From positions 73,872 to 137,871 of the forward strand of contig CAZHGD010000002.1 in assembly GCA_964531735.1 (NCBI GenBank): a stretch of DNA of 64,000 nucleotides. Reading direction: 5' to 3'. The position numbers and the translations under genes were made by a program. The notes below the pieces were generated by a model that was given only the letters and a program-made list of their open reading frames with translations, did no database searches and was not told the DNA's origin. Position 1 is the first letter of the stretch. The number at the start of each line of letters is the position of its first letter. Positions 42,560-51,457 of this stretch are shown in pieces. This DNA is from CAZHGD01 sp964531735. Lineage in GTDB: Bacteria > Armatimonadota > UBA10988.

Positions 42560-42994
42560 GTGGTCGAGGCCGCCCTGGCATTGGGCCGATACCTGTTCCT
42601 GGCGCTGCTGGTGGTCTTGCTCCAGCAGATCTACCGGGTCCTGGCGCGCAGCCTGGACCCCGCGCCGGCCGGTTCCGGCGGAGCCGAGCGGCGCGAGCCA
42701 CGGCTGGTAGCGCTGGCGGGCAGTGGCATGGTGGCGCCGGGCCGGACCTATCCGCTCGACGCCGAGTTGACCATCGGCCGGCACAAGGACAACTCGATCG
42801 TGATCGACGACGGGTTCTGCAGCGGCCGGCACGCGCGGGTCTGGTTCGACGGCGAGCAGGCCTGGATCGAGGATCTCGGGAGCACCAACGGCACGCTGGT
42901 GGAGCAGCAGCGGCTGGTGGCCAACGAGCCCCTGGCGCTGGCGCCCCGCGCGCGGGTGGTGCTCGGCGGCACCATCCTGCGGTTCGAGCCGTGA
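42560..42994 (+). CDS. fhaB: FhaB-like membrane FHA protein
   Basis: 144 residues from GTG 42560. One transmembrane segment at residues about 7-25 (LFLALLVVLLQQIY) is followed by a short linker and a complete FHA domain (IGRHKDNSI, SGRHAR, DLGSTNGTLVEQ). The arrangement is that of FhaB/FipA, a membrane-tethered phosphothreonine reader acting with PASTA kinases at the division site. It lies between fhaA and the SEDS gene, the same order as in actinobacteria. Confidence 0.9.
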   Translation: MVEAALALGRYLFLALLVVLLQQIYRVLARSLDPAPAGSGGAERREPRLVALAGSGMVAPGRTYPLDAELTIGRHKDNSIVIDDGFCSGRHARVWFDGEQAWIEDLGSTNGTLVEQQRLVANEPLALAPRARVVLGGTILRFEP

Positions 42995-43024
42995 CGGCAG
43001 CCGGCCGGGGGCGAGGAGCGGCGA

Positions 43025-44308
43025 GTGCGCAGACGGTCTGAACGAGCGTTGTTGGTGACCGCCATCGGCGTCGGCCTGGCCGGCGCCGCGCTCGTCGCCG
43101 TGGCGCGCGGCGCGACACTCGATCAGGGCCTGGTCGAGGGGCCACCGCTGACGCTGCCCAGGATCCTGTTCATCTGGCTGCAGGTCGGCGCCGCGGCCTT
43201 CGCGTGCCATGCCTTGCTGATCTGGCGGCGGCCGCAGTGCGACCAGGTGTTGCTGCCCACCAGCCTGGCACTGAACGCCATCGGCCTGGCCATCATCTTC
43301 AGTCTCGATCCGGCGGCGGCGCAGAAGCAGGTCGGCTGGCTGTGGGTCGCGCTGACGATCCTCATGTTGACCGTGCTGTTCGCGCCGGAGCCCGAGCAGA
43401 TCGCGCGGCACAAGTACCTGCTCGGGCTGCTCACCGCCGCGCTGCTGGTCTTGCCGATGCTGATCGGTCGCGAGATCAACGGCGCGCGGCTGTGGATCAA
43501 GGTCGGTCCGGCCACGTTGCAGCCCGGTGAGCTGGCCAAGATCACCTTGGTGCTGTTCCTGGCCGGCTACCTGAGCGAGCGCGCCGAGTTGATCGCCGAG
43601 CAGCGGCGCCGCATCGGTCCGTTCGAGGTCCCCGACCCGCAGTTTCTCGCCCCGCTGATCCTGATGTGGGCGCTGGGCATGATGATGCTGGTGCGGCTGA
43701 AGGACCTGGGCACCGCCCTGCTGTTCTTCGGCACCTTCGTGGCCCTGGTCTACCTGGCCACGGCGCGGGCGGGCTACCTGGTGACCGGTGCCATCAGCTT
43801 TGTCGGTGGCGCTTACGTCTGCGCTCGTCTGTTCCGGCATGTGCGCCTGCGGCTGAACGTTTGGCTGGACCCATGGAGCAGCATCGACCGGGGCGGCTAC
43901 CAGGTTGCCCAGGGCCTGTTCGCGATCGCGGCGGGCGGCGTCGGCGGCACGGGTCTCGGCCTGGGCGCCGCCGCCACTATCCCGGCCGTCACGACCGACT
44001 TTCCGTTCGCCGCCGTGTGTGAGGAACTCGGCCTCTGGGGGGCCGCGGTACTGGTGGCGCTGTACCTGGTGTGGGTGGGCCGCGCCTTCCGCATTGCGGC
44101 GGCCCAGCCGGACCGGCTGCGCAGCCTGCTGGCGGCGGGACTGGGCTGCCTGTTGGCCACGCAGACGCTGGTCATCATGGGCGGCGTGACCAAGCTGATC
44201 CCGCTCACGGGCATCACCTTGCCGTTCGTCAGCTATGGCGGCAGCAGCCTGGTGACCAACTACCTGATGCTCGGCCTGCTGCTGCGCGCCAGCGAGGGCA
44301 GCCGATGA
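43025..44308 (+). CDS. SEDS peptidoglycan glycosyltransferase (FtsW/RodA)
   Basis: 427 residues with 10-12 membrane segments. Signature segments include GARLWIKVGPATLQPGELAK, with the conserved Pro-Gly-Glu, then KDLGTALLFFG and the C-terminal ITLPFVSYGGSSLV. SEDS proteins polymerise lipid II into glycan strands together with a class B PBP. Whether this one serves division (FtsW) or elongation (RodA) cannot be settled; in actinobacteria the same position is held by RodA. Its stop overlaps the PBP start (ATGA), indicating coupled translation and a 1:1 partnership. Confidence 0.92.
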   Translation: MRRRSERALLVTAIGVGLAGAALVAVARGATLDQGLVEGPPLTLPRILFIWLQVGAAAFACHALLIWRRPQCDQVLLPTSLALNAIGLAIIFSLDPAAAQKQVGWLWVALTILMLTVLFAPEPEQIARHKYLLGLLTAALLVLPMLIGREINGARLWIKVGPATLQPGELAKITLVLFLAGYLSERAELIAEQRRRIGPFEVPDPQFLAPLILMWALGMMMLVRLKDLGTALLFFGTFVALVYLATARAGYLVTGAISFVGGAYVCARLFRHVRLRLNVWLDPWSSIDRGGYQVAQGLFAIAAGGVGGTGLGLGAAATIPAVTTDFPFAAVCEELGLWGAAVLVALYLVWVGRAFRIAAAQPDRLRSLLAAGLGCLLATQTLVIMGGVTKLIPLTGITLPFVSYGGSSLVTNYLMLGLLLRASEGSR

Positions 44309-45771
44309 TGGCCCGGGGCCCGCTTCTGTTCGTGTTCCGCGCGTACGCGCTCGGCTTCGCGGCCATTCTCGGCGCGGTGGGCTACTGGACGCTCTACCGC
44401 GGGCCGGAGCTGGCGGCGAACCAGCACAACCGGCGGTACTGGCAGATGGTCAAGGGCGCGCAGCGGGGCCGCATCCTGGCTGCCGGGCGCGAGGTGCTGG
44501 CGAGCAGCGAGCCGGCCGGACGCGAGGGCGAGGCCCGGCGGCGGCGGACGGAGTACCGCCGTCAGTACGGCGCCGGCGACCTGTTCTGCCACGTCGTCGG
44601 GTACAGCGACCTCAAGATGGGCGAAGCCGGCCTGGAGATGGCGCTCAGCCAGGAGCTGCTCAACCTCGGCGCGCCACCGCCCGAGCCGCGCAACGTCGAA
44701 GAGCTGCTGTGGTTCACCTTGCTGCCGCCGCGGCGGCAGGGCAACGACGTCACCTTGACCATCGACGGCGACGTGCAGCGGGTGGCGGCGCGATCGCTGG
44801 GGGCGCGCCGCGGCGCGGCGGTCGCCATCGAAGTGGCGACGGGCGCGGTGCTGGCGCTGTGTGACTGGCCGCGGTACGATCCCAACAGCGTGGTCGACCA
44901 GTGGGACCAACTGCAAGAGGACGAGGACAAGCCGCTCTTGCCCCGAGCCTACCAGGGCCTGCGGGCGCCGGGCTCGGTGATGAAGGTGTTCACCGCGGCG
45001 GCCGCGCTGCAGGCCGGAGTGGTGCAGCCAACGACCACCTTCACCTGTGAAGGCACCAAGCAGTACCGGCACTCGCTGGTGCGCTGCATGCACCACCACG
45101 GAACGCTGACCTTGCGCGACGCAGTGGCCAAGTCGTGCAACATTGCCATGGCCGAGGTGGCTCTAAAGCTTGGTGCCCGCGACTTCGAGGCGACGCTGGC
45201 CGCGTCGCAGCTCGGCGAGCGACCGGCACTGTTCGAGCCGGGGCGCGACGCGGTGGGCCTGGTCGGGCGCGGGCGCTACCCCAAGGGTGACAAGCTGACG
45301 CCGCAGATGCTGGCTGCTTGCGGCTACGGGCAGGGCGAGCTGCTGGTCACCCCGCTGTGGGTGGCGATGTTGGGCCAGATGATCGGCAACCGCGGCGTGA
45401 TGGTCGAGCCGCACCTCGTCAAGCAGATTGACGAGCCGCGGGGCAGCACTCGGTACCGGTTCCGGGCCGGCGCCAGTCACACCGTCGTGTCGGCCACGAC
45501 GGCGTCGACGGTGCTGGGCATGATGCGCGCGGTCATGCAGCCGGGCGGCACGGCGGCGCATCTCGGCCTCCGGGGCGTGTCCGTGGCGGGCAAGACGGGC
45601 AGCGCCCAGAACCCGCACGGCGAGCCGGACAGTTGGTTTCTGGCCCTGGCGCCGGCGGAGGCCCCGCAGGTCGCGGTGGCGGTGCTGGTGGAGAATGGCG
45701 GCTACGGCGGCCGGGCGGCCGGGCCGGTCGCGATGGCGGTGCTGCAGAACGCGCTCGAGAAGCTGAGGTAG
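44305..45771 (+). CDS. Class B penicillin-binding protein (transpeptidase)
   Basis: 488 residues from ATG 44305, which overlaps the SEDS stop; a second ATG follows directly. One N-terminal membrane segment (about residues 8-27) is followed by a short non-penicillin-binding domain and the transpeptidase. Active-site motifs: Ser224-x-x-Lys in GSVMK, Ser277-x-Asn in KSCNIA, and Lys430-Thr-Gly in GKTGSA. It would cross-link peptidoglycan stems as partner of the SEDS protein. It lacks PASTA domains and resembles actinobacterial PbpA in size and position. Confidence 0.93.
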   Translation: MMARGPLLFVFRAYALGFAAILGAVGYWTLYRGPELAANQHNRRYWQMVKGAQRGRILAAGREVLASSEPAGREGEARRRRTEYRRQYGAGDLFCHVVGYSDLKMGEAGLEMALSQELLNLGAPPPEPRNVEELLWFTLLPPRRQGNDVTLTIDGDVQRVAARSLGARRGAAVAIEVATGAVLALCDWPRYDPNSVVDQWDQLQEDEDKPLLPRAYQGLRAPGSVMKVFTAAAALQAGVVQPTTTFTCEGTKQYRHSLVRCMHHHGTLTLRDAVAKSCNIAMAEVALKLGARDFEATLAASQLGERPALFEPGRDAVGLVGRGRYPKGDKLTPQMLAACGYGQGELLVTPLWVAMLGQMIGNRGVMVEPHLVKQIDEPRGSTRYRFRAGASHTVVSATTASTVLGMMRAVMQPGGTAAHLGLRGVSVAGKTGSAQNPHGEPDSWFLALAPAEAPQVAVAVLVENGGYGGRAAGPVAMAVLQNALEKLR

Positions 45772-45780
45772 GAGACGGCG

Positions 45781-47637
45781 ATGACGCTCAGTGGGCGGTA
45801 TCAGCTACACGAACGCATCGGCGAAGGCGGCATGGCCTTGGTCTACCGCGCCACCGATCTGCGACTGAACCGGCAGGTGGCCGTGAAGATGCTGCGGCCG
45901 CAGTACGCGGCCGACCCCGAGTTCGTCGAGCGCTTCGCGCACGAGGCCCATGCTGCAGCGGCGCTGTCGCATCCCAACATGGCGGCGGTCTACGACACCG
46001 GGCAGGATGGCGAGGTACACTACATCGTCATGGAGCTGCTGCGCAACTTCACGCTGCGCGACCTGATCGCGCATCAGCCCAACCAGCGGCTGACGGCCGC
46101 CGACACGGTCCGCTACGGTTGCGACATTGCGTCCGCCATCGCCCATGCGCACCAGCGCGGCGTGGTCCACCGCGACATCAAGCCGCAGAACATGCTGTTC
46201 ACCGACGACGGCCTGGTCAAGGTGACCGACTTCGGCATCGCCCGGGCGCTGGCTGCCACCGGCGGCACCGCGACCGGCACCATCCTCGGCTCGCCGCACT
46301 ACATTTCGCCGGAGCAGGCCAGCGGCCAGACGGCCGGGCCGGCCAGCGATATCTACTCCATCGGCGTGGTGCTCTACGAGATGGTCACCGGACGGACGCC
46401 CTACACCGGCGAGACGCCAATCGCCATCGCCGTGCAGCATCTGCGCAGCCGACCGCAGCCGCCCAGCGAACTGGTGCCGGACCTGCCGCCGGCCCTCGAA
46501 GGCGTGATCCTGCGCGCCATGGCGCGGCAGCCGCAAGACCGCTTCCGCTCCGCCGACGAGCTGCGGCTGGCGCTGGAGGCCTCGCTGTCGGGCGGTGTCG
46601 ACCCGACGCGCACGATGGTCATGCCGGCCGGCGCGATGGCGGCGGTGCCCGGCGAGCCCGCGACCGCGCAGCGCGAGGGCTACCCGCGAGGCGTGGCGCC
46701 ACGGCGGATCAGCCCGGCGGCCATCGTGCTGCTGATTGCCCTGGTCGTCTTCGGTGTGGCGGCTGGCATCATCTATTCGGGCCGCGACGCCGCGCCGCCG
46801 GAGCCGCCCAAGTCGTCGCTGCCGAAGCCGGAGATCACCGGACCCAAGCAGATCACCGCGCCGGACCTGAAGGGCCAGGACATCGAGAAGGCGCGCCAGT
46901 TCGTGGAGACCGACTACCGCAACATGCAGTTGGTGCCGCCGCAGGTCGTCGAGGCTGGTCGGCGCGATGACAAGCAGCCGAAGGGCACCATCATCGACCA
47001 GGAGCCCAAGGCCGGCACGCCGATCAAGGAGGGCGATGTCATTCGTGTCATCGTCAGCACCGGCAAGGTCTCGGCCAAGGTGCCGGTGCTGGTCGGCGTG
47101 CCGCTGGACGAGGCCAAGGAGAAGCTCAAGCAGGCCAAGCTGGTCCTGGGCGATGTACAGGACGCCGAGAGCGAGACCTACCAGCCGGACATCGTCATGA
47201 AGACGAATCCGCCGGCCGGTACGGCGGTGCCGGAGGGCAGCCCGGTGAACCTGACCGTGAGTGCCGGTCTGCCCGGCGGCCAGCCGGGCGAGCCCGATCC
47301 AGGCAAGCCAGATGCGGGCTCGCCCGACGAGCCACCCAAGGACACGCCCAAGAAAGGCTCGGGCGCCAAGTCGGGCACCACTTCGGATGTGTCGGTCCAC
47401 ACCGGCGAGCCGCGTGACCTGCCCGACGGCGCGCGCGAAGCGAACATCGAGGTGGCCGTGCCCGCCAAAGGCCGCAAACACCGCATCGAGCTGCGTTGGC
47501 TGCAAGGCGCTGAAGGCACGGCTTACCAAGGGCAGGCCGACGCCGGCCAGATCATCCGCCGCAAGGTCAAGGGCGCGCCGGGCGCGGTGCTCGGCGTGTT
47601 CGTGGACGACGTTCAGCGCACGCAGGTGCAGTATTGA
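45781..47637 (+). CDS. pknB: PASTA-domain Ser/Thr protein kinase (PknB/PrkC type)
   Basis: 618 residues. The kinase domain (1-275) has a Gly loop GEGGMALV, Lys36 in VAVKML, catalytic Asp132 in HRDIKPQN, DFG and SPEQ motifs. One membrane segment lies at about residues 317-335. Outside are about two PASTA repeats (PDLKGQDIEKARQF, VPVLVGVPLDEAKEKLKQ), then a Pro/Gly/Asp-rich linker and a C-terminal beta domain of about 60 residues. It should sense muropeptides or lipid II and phosphorylate FHA-bound partners. No PP2C phosphatase gene accompanies it, unlike the actinobacterial cluster. Confidence 0.93.
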   Translation: MTLSGRYQLHERIGEGGMALVYRATDLRLNRQVAVKMLRPQYAADPEFVERFAHEAHAAAALSHPNMAAVYDTGQDGEVHYIVMELLRNFTLRDLIAHQPNQRLTAADTVRYGCDIASAIAHAHQRGVVHRDIKPQNMLFTDDGLVKVTDFGIARALAATGGTATGTILGSPHYISPEQASGQTAGPASDIYSIGVVLYEMVTGRTPYTGETPIAIAVQHLRSRPQPPSELVPDLPPALEGVILRAMARQPQDRFRSADELRLALEASLSGGVDPTRTMVMPAGAMAAVPGEPATAQREGYPRGVAPRRISPAAIVLLIALVVFGVAAGIIYSGRDAAPPEPPKSSLPKPEITGPKQITAPDLKGQDIEKARQFVETDYRNMQLVPPQVVEAGRRDDKQPKGTIIDQEPKAGTPIKEGDVIRVIVSTGKVSAKVPVLVGVPLDEAKEKLKQAKLVLGDVQDAESETYQPDIVMKTNPPAGTAVPEGSPVNLTVSAGLPGGQPGEPDPGKPDAGSPDEPPKDTPKKGSGAKSGTTSDVSVHTGEPRDLPDGAREANIEVAVPAKGRKHRIELRWLQGAEGTAYQGQADAGQIIRRKVKGAPGAVLGVFVDDVQRTQVQY

Positions 47638-47867
47638 CCGCGGTCCTCTACACGCGCGTTGGGTGCCAGCGTTGCGCTGAGCTGGCGGCGACACTGCGCG
47701 AGGCCGGGGTGGCGGGGTTGGTGGCGGTCGATGTGGACGCTGAGGCCGCGCTGGCCGCGCGGTATGGTGCCGTGGTCCCGGTCGTGGTGCTCAACGACCG
47801 CTACTGGTTCCTGGCGGCAGTGGACGGCGAGACGGTCCGCGCGGCGGTGGAGCGACTTCAGGACTGA
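47634..47867 (+). CDS. Glutaredoxin-like/DUF836 small thioredoxin-fold protein
   Basis: 77 residues from a TTG start that overlaps the kinase stop (TTGA), so its translation is probably coupled. VLYTRVGCQRCAELA carries the Cys-x-x-Cys motif of glutaredoxin-like proteins, and VVPVVVLNDRYWF has the cis-Pro strand. It is likely a cytoplasmic thiol-disulfide protein. Its C-terminal 10 bases overlap the convergent small membrane-protein gene. Confidence 0.75.
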   Translation: MTAVLYTRVGCQRCAELAATLREAGVAGLVAVDVDAEAALAARYGAVVPVVVLNDRYWFLAAVDGETVRAAVERLQD

Positions 47868-48214
47868 TGGTGGCTGCCGTTGCTGGTCACTTGTCGTGAC
47901 CGCTGGTCGTCGGCGACGCGCGTGGTGGGTGGCGGCATCATGCCGGGCAGACCCGGGTAGCCGCCCATGGCCTCCATCTGTTCCTGCTGCCGCCGCAGCG
48001 CCTCGAAGAGATCATCCAGACGGCGCTTCTGGCGCACGAACAGCCAGACCATCAGTGCCAGGCTGACCAGCAGCACCGCGTTGGCGAGTGGTCCGCGGAG
48101 GCCCGCGATCGGCAGCCAGAGGGTGGCCAGGCAGATGAGGATCAGCAGCGATTCGGCGATTCTGGTCCGGCGCGGTGGCGGTTCGGGCGCTTCGAGATGG
48201 GGTGGGGGAGTCAT
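47858..48214 (-). CDS. Small two-pass membrane protein of unknown function
   Basis: 118 residues from ATG 48214; an ATG at 48265 lies inside the promoter and is rejected. Two hydrophobic segments (about residues 21-37 and 44-60) form a hairpin, followed by a basic/acidic helix (RRLDDLFEALRRQQEQME) and a Gly/Pro/Met-rich tail. No family is recognised. Both termini should be cytoplasmic. It converges with the glutaredoxin-like gene, overlapping it by 10 bp. Confidence 0.65.
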   Translation of the reverse strand: MTPPPHLEAPEPPPRRTRIAESLLILICLATLWLPIAGLRGPLANAVLLVSLALMVWLFVRQKRRLDDLFEALRRQQEQMEAMGGYPGLPGMMPPPTTRVADDQRSRQVTSNGSHHQS

Positions 48215-48236
48215 GGTCGTGCTTCCGCTGCCAGCG

Positions 48237-48265
48237 AGCATAACCGGGCGCGGGGCCAACGTCAA
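48237..48265 (-). promoter_or_regulatory. Promoter of the small two-pass membrane protein
   Basis: On the minus strand TTGACG (48265-48260), 17 bp spacer, TATGCT (48242-48237), about 23 bp before the ATG at 48214. Confidence 0.7.
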
Positions 48266-48354
48266 CGGCCGGGCGGCGCCGTGGAGGCGCCGCAGGTTGT
48301 ATGATCTGCGGGTAAGGGCCGACGGTGCAGTCGGCAGTGAGGCGAGGTGGCAGT

Positions 48355-48729
48355 GTGGGCGTTGAACGGCGCGAGGTGACCGTGCGACTGGTGGCGAGCG
48401 CGGCGGCGGTGCGGCCCGGCGAGCCGTTGCCGCTGCGGATCGCGGTGCGGAACGACACCGCCGGCGATCTCCGCGCGGCCACTGCCGAGGTCACGGCGGA
48501 AGTCGAACGCGGAGTGCTGATCACCTGGCAGGTCGCGCTGCGCCCGGTCCCAGCGTCGGCCGAATGCCGCGATGCTCACCTCGATTCGTCGCCGCGCTGG
48601 TGGCTGCCGTTGAACGTGCCCGCCGGACCGGGTCGATGGCGTGTCCGGTTGCACGCCTCGAGCGGCGAGCTCCTGGCCGAAGACGAGCAGGAGTTGCTGG
48701 TCGGCAGTGACCGCGGACCGACGCAGTGA
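48355..48729 (+). CDS. Small beta-sandwich-like protein of unknown function
   Basis: About 124 residues from GTG 48355, preceded by GAGGTGG; in-frame GTGs at 48325 and 48337 are alternatives. The sequence reads like one immunoglobulin-type domain (VRPGEPLPLRIAVRND, then LNVPAGPGRWRVRL), with alternating hydrophobic strands and no signal peptide or Cys motif. No function can be given. It is followed 10 bp later by the DUF512 gene and probably shares its message. Confidence 0.55.
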   Translation: MGVERREVTVRLVASAAAVRPGEPLPLRIAVRNDTAGDLRAATAEVTAEVERGVLITWQVALRPVPASAECRDAHLDSSPRWWLPLNVPAGPGRWRVRLHASSGELLAEDEQELLVGSDRGPTQ

Positions 48730-48739
48730 AGGTGACCTC

Positions 48740-50113
48740 GTGAACATTGACCCCGATCGGCCGCTGGTGTTCGAAGGCCACGCGCGGCCGATGCGAGTGC
48801 GGGAGCCCGAGGCCGTGCTGGCGGCAGTGGAGCCCGACAGCATTGCCGACCAGCTCGGGTTGGTGCCGGGCGACCGCGTCCGCCGGCTCAACGGACAGGC
48901 ACCGCGCGACCTGATCGACTGGCAGCTCTGGTGCGCCACCGAGGAGATCGACCTGCTCGTCGAGCACGCCGACGGCGAGCGCGTGCTGTACAGCTTCGAG
49001 AAGGACGAACACGAGGACCTCGGCGTGCAGTTCGAGAGCATGCTGTTCACCCCTTTGCGGACCTGCAACAACGGCTGTCTGTTCTGCTTCGTCGAGCAAG
49101 CTCCCGCCGGGCTGCGGCCGACCGTCTACGTCCGCGATGACGACTACCGCCTGAGCTTCCTGGGCGGCCACTTCACGACCCTGACCAACCTCACCGAGCA
49201 GCACTTCGAGCGGATCGTCTACCAGCACCTCAGCCCGCTCTACGTCTCGGTTCACGCCAGCGATCCGCAGGTTCGCGAGCGACTGCTGGGGAACGCCAAG
49301 GCGCGGGCGGGCTGGGAGTACTTGCAGCGACTGGTGGCCGCCGGCCTGGAGTGCCACACGCAGGTGGTGTTGTGCCCGGGCATCAACGACGGTGTGCAGC
49401 TCGACCAGACGATTGGCGATCTGGTGGCGCTCGGGCCGGGCGTGCTGAGCGTCGGCGTGGTGCCGGTGGGCCTGACGCGGTACAACGCGCAACCGGAGCT
49501 GCGGCCCCTGACGCCGGCCGAAGCCCGCGCCACCGTGGCGCAGGTGGCCACCTGGCGTGAGCGCGTCGGCCGGGCCGGGCGACGGCGCGTGTACGCCGCC
49601 GATGAGCTGTTCCTGCTGAGCGCGGAGCCGCTGCCGGCGGCCGAGTACTACGACGACTACCCACAGATCGAGAACGGCATCGGCCCGCTGCGGCTGTTCG
49701 AAGACCAGGCACAGGTGGCGCTCCGTGACGCCGCGCCGGCGCTGACGCCGCCGCGGGTGGTCTGGTTCGTGACCGGCGAGTACGGCGCGCAGGCGCTCGA
49801 CGGCTTCGTCACCGCCCTCAACCGCCTGGGCGGGCTGGACGTGGTCCGGCAGGTGGTCCGCAACGACCTGTTCGGCGGCAACGTGAAGTGCAGCGGTCTG
49901 CTGGGCGGGCGCGACATTCTGGCGCAGGTGCCGGCACCACCGCGGGGCAGCCTGGCGCTGCTGCCCGGGCGGGCGGTGGACGAGCAGGAGCGGTTCCTGG
50001 ACGGGGTGACCGTCGGTGATCTGGCCGCGGCCTGGCAGGTGCCGGTGGTCCCGTGCTGGACCCCGGGCGAGGTCGTGGCCCAGGTGCTGCGATCGGGCGT
50101 CGCGGGCGCTTGA
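48740..50113 (+). CDS. DUF512 radical-SAM protein with N-terminal PDZ-like domain
   Basis: 457 residues from GTG 48740. Residues about 20-70 form a PDZ-like fold (VEPDSIADQLGLVPGDRVRR). Then CNNGCLFCFVEQ provides an iron-sulfur motif of the radical-SAM type (Cys-x3-Cys-x2-Cys), followed by a barrel (VSVHASDPQVRERLLGN, LCPGINDG) and the DUF512 C-terminal domain (NDLFGGNVKCSGLLGGRD). This three-part protein is widely conserved in Firmicutes, Chloroflexi and cyanobacteria, but its reaction is unknown to me. In many Firmicutes it neighbours the GTPase gene der; that gene is not here. Confidence 0.9.
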   Translation: MNIDPDRPLVFEGHARPMRVREPEAVLAAVEPDSIADQLGLVPGDRVRRLNGQAPRDLIDWQLWCATEEIDLLVEHADGERVLYSFEKDEHEDLGVQFESMLFTPLRTCNNGCLFCFVEQAPAGLRPTVYVRDDDYRLSFLGGHFTTLTNLTEQHFERIVYQHLSPLYVSVHASDPQVRERLLGNAKARAGWEYLQRLVAAGLECHTQVVLCPGINDGVQLDQTIGDLVALGPGVLSVGVVPVGLTRYNAQPELRPLTPAEARATVAQVATWRERVGRAGRRRVYAADELFLLSAEPLPAAEYYDDYPQIENGIGPLRLFEDQAQVALRDAAPALTPPRVVWFVTGEYGAQALDGFVTALNRLGGLDVVRQVVRNDLFGGNVKCSGLLGGRDILAQVPAPPRGSLALLPGRAVDEQERFLDGVTVGDLAAAWQVPVVPCWTPGEVVAQVLRSGVAGA

Positions 50114-50138
50114 CGCAGGCGGGCCGAAGGGCTAGAGT
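50110..50138 (+). promoter_or_regulatory. Promoter of nagA
   Basis: TTGACG at 50110-50115, which overlaps the DUF512 stop codon, 17 bp spacer, TAGAGT at 50133-50138, about 40 bp before the ATG at 50178. Confidence 0.7.
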
Positions 50139-50177
50139 GCGCCAGCGTGAGGCGGGAGCAGCCCCACGGAGGATGAT

Positions 50178-51347
50178 ATGCGGGTTCGAGGGCGCCTGGC
50201 GGGACAGGCGGAGGTGGTCGATGTCGTGGTGGCGGGTGACCGCATCGAGACCATCGGGCCGCCGGTGGGCGCGGCGGACCTGGGCGGTCACGATTGCGTG
50301 CTGTCCCCGGCGTTCATCGATCTGCAAGTCAATGGCTACGGCGGGCTCGATTTCAACCTCGGCGTGTGGAACGACCAGCCGGTCACAGTCGACACCGCGG
50401 CGCAGATTGTGCGCAAAGTGGCTGCCAGTGGCACCGGGCTGCTGTGCCCGACGCTGATCACCAACCGCCTCGATTGGCTTGAGGCGGGCCTGCGCACCGT
50501 GGCCGCGGCCTGCGCCCAGGACGCCGCGCTGGCGGCATCACTGCCAGGCATCCATCTGGAGGGGCCGTTCCTGTCGCCCGATGAGGGCCCGCGTGGCGCC
50601 CACGACCCGGCCTACATCATCGATCCCGACTGGTCGGTGTTCGAACGGCTGCAGGCGGCCGCGGCGGGGCTAATCCGCATCGTGACCATCGCGCCGGAGC
50701 GACCCGGGGCGATAGCCTTCGTGGAACGCGCGGTGGCCAGCGGGGTGTTGGTCAGCATCGGGCACAGCCATGCGACCGCCGAGTCCATCCGCGACGCCGT
50801 GGCCGCCGGCGCCAGCCTGTGCACCCACCTGGGCAACGGCGCCCACGCCGTGCTGCCGAGGCACCACAACTACATCTGGGAGCAACTGGCCGACGACCAC
50901 CTGACCGCGTGCATCATCGCCGACGGCCACCACCTGCCGCCGAACCTCGTGAAGTGCTTCAGCCGCATCAAGGGACCCGAGCGACTGGTCGTGGTGTCCG
51001 ACTGCGTGGCGCTCGGCGGCCTGCCGCCAGGGCTGTACAGCGACGGGCGCCACGAGGTGCTGCCGTCAGGTCGGGTGAACCTCGCCGGCACGCCGTACCT
51101 GGCTGGCGCCGGGCATCTGTTGGACACCTGTGTGGCGACTCTGCGGCGGTGTACCGAGTTCACCGAGGCCGAAGTCGTCGGCGCGGTCACGTCGCGGCCG
51201 GCGGCCGTGCTGGGCCTGTTGGAAGTGACCGGTGAGGTGGTGCCCGGGCGCCGCGCTGACCTGACCTGTTTCCGCTGGCCGGAGGCCGATGGCCCGCTGG
51301 CGGTGTGCGCGACGATGGTCGCCGGGAACGTGCTCTATCGCGCTTAG
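50178..51347 (+). CDS. nagA: N-acetylglucosamine-6-phosphate deacetylase
   Basis: 389 residues, normal for NagA. Amidohydrolase motifs: PAFIDLQVNGYGG, HLEGPFLSPDEGPRGAHDP with the metal Glu, SIGHSHATAE and CTHLGNG with metal and substrate His residues, IADGHHLPP, and SDCVALGG with the catalytic Asp. It converts GlcNAc-6-P to GlcN-6-P plus acetate in amino-sugar uptake or peptidoglycan recycling. GGAGGA lies just before the ATG. NagB is not in the window. Confidence 0.93.
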   Translation: MRVRGRLAGQAEVVDVVVAGDRIETIGPPVGAADLGGHDCVLSPAFIDLQVNGYGGLDFNLGVWNDQPVTVDTAAQIVRKVAASGTGLLCPTLITNRLDWLEAGLRTVAAACAQDAALAASLPGIHLEGPFLSPDEGPRGAHDPAYIIDPDWSVFERLQAAAAGLIRIVTIAPERPGAIAFVERAVASGVLVSIGHSHATAESIRDAVAAGASLCTHLGNGAHAVLPRHHNYIWEQLADDHLTACIIADGHHLPPNLVKCFSRIKGPERLVVVSDCVALGGLPPGLYSDGRHEVLPSGRVNLAGTPYLAGAGHLLDTCVATLRRCTEFTEAEVVGAVTSRPAAVLGLLEVTGEVVPGRRADLTCFRWPEADGPLAVCATMVAGNVLYRA

Positions 51348-51365
51348 GAAGCGGATCCGGGCGTG

Positions 51366-51394
51366 TTGACATGGCCTCGGGCGGCCCCTATAAT
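51366..51394 (+). promoter_or_regulatory. Perfect-consensus sigma70 promoter
   Basis: TTGACA at 51366-51371, 17 bp spacer, TATAAT at 51389-51394, both hexamers exact. It drives the M24-like gene and perhaps the downstream kinase and rpiB-wecB run. It is the strongest promoter visible in the window. Confidence 0.85.
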
Positions 51395-51457
51395 GGCCGT
51401 GTCAAAGGCCTGCAGACGCCCCGCGCGGAGTGTTCGCCCAGCGGATCGGAGGGCTTT

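Noticed and set aside
41819..43840. Open frame of 673 codons opposite the FHA and SEDS genes
   Set aside because: Antisense shadow with Gln/Arg/His-rich composition; the plus-strand FHA and SEDS motifs are unambiguous.
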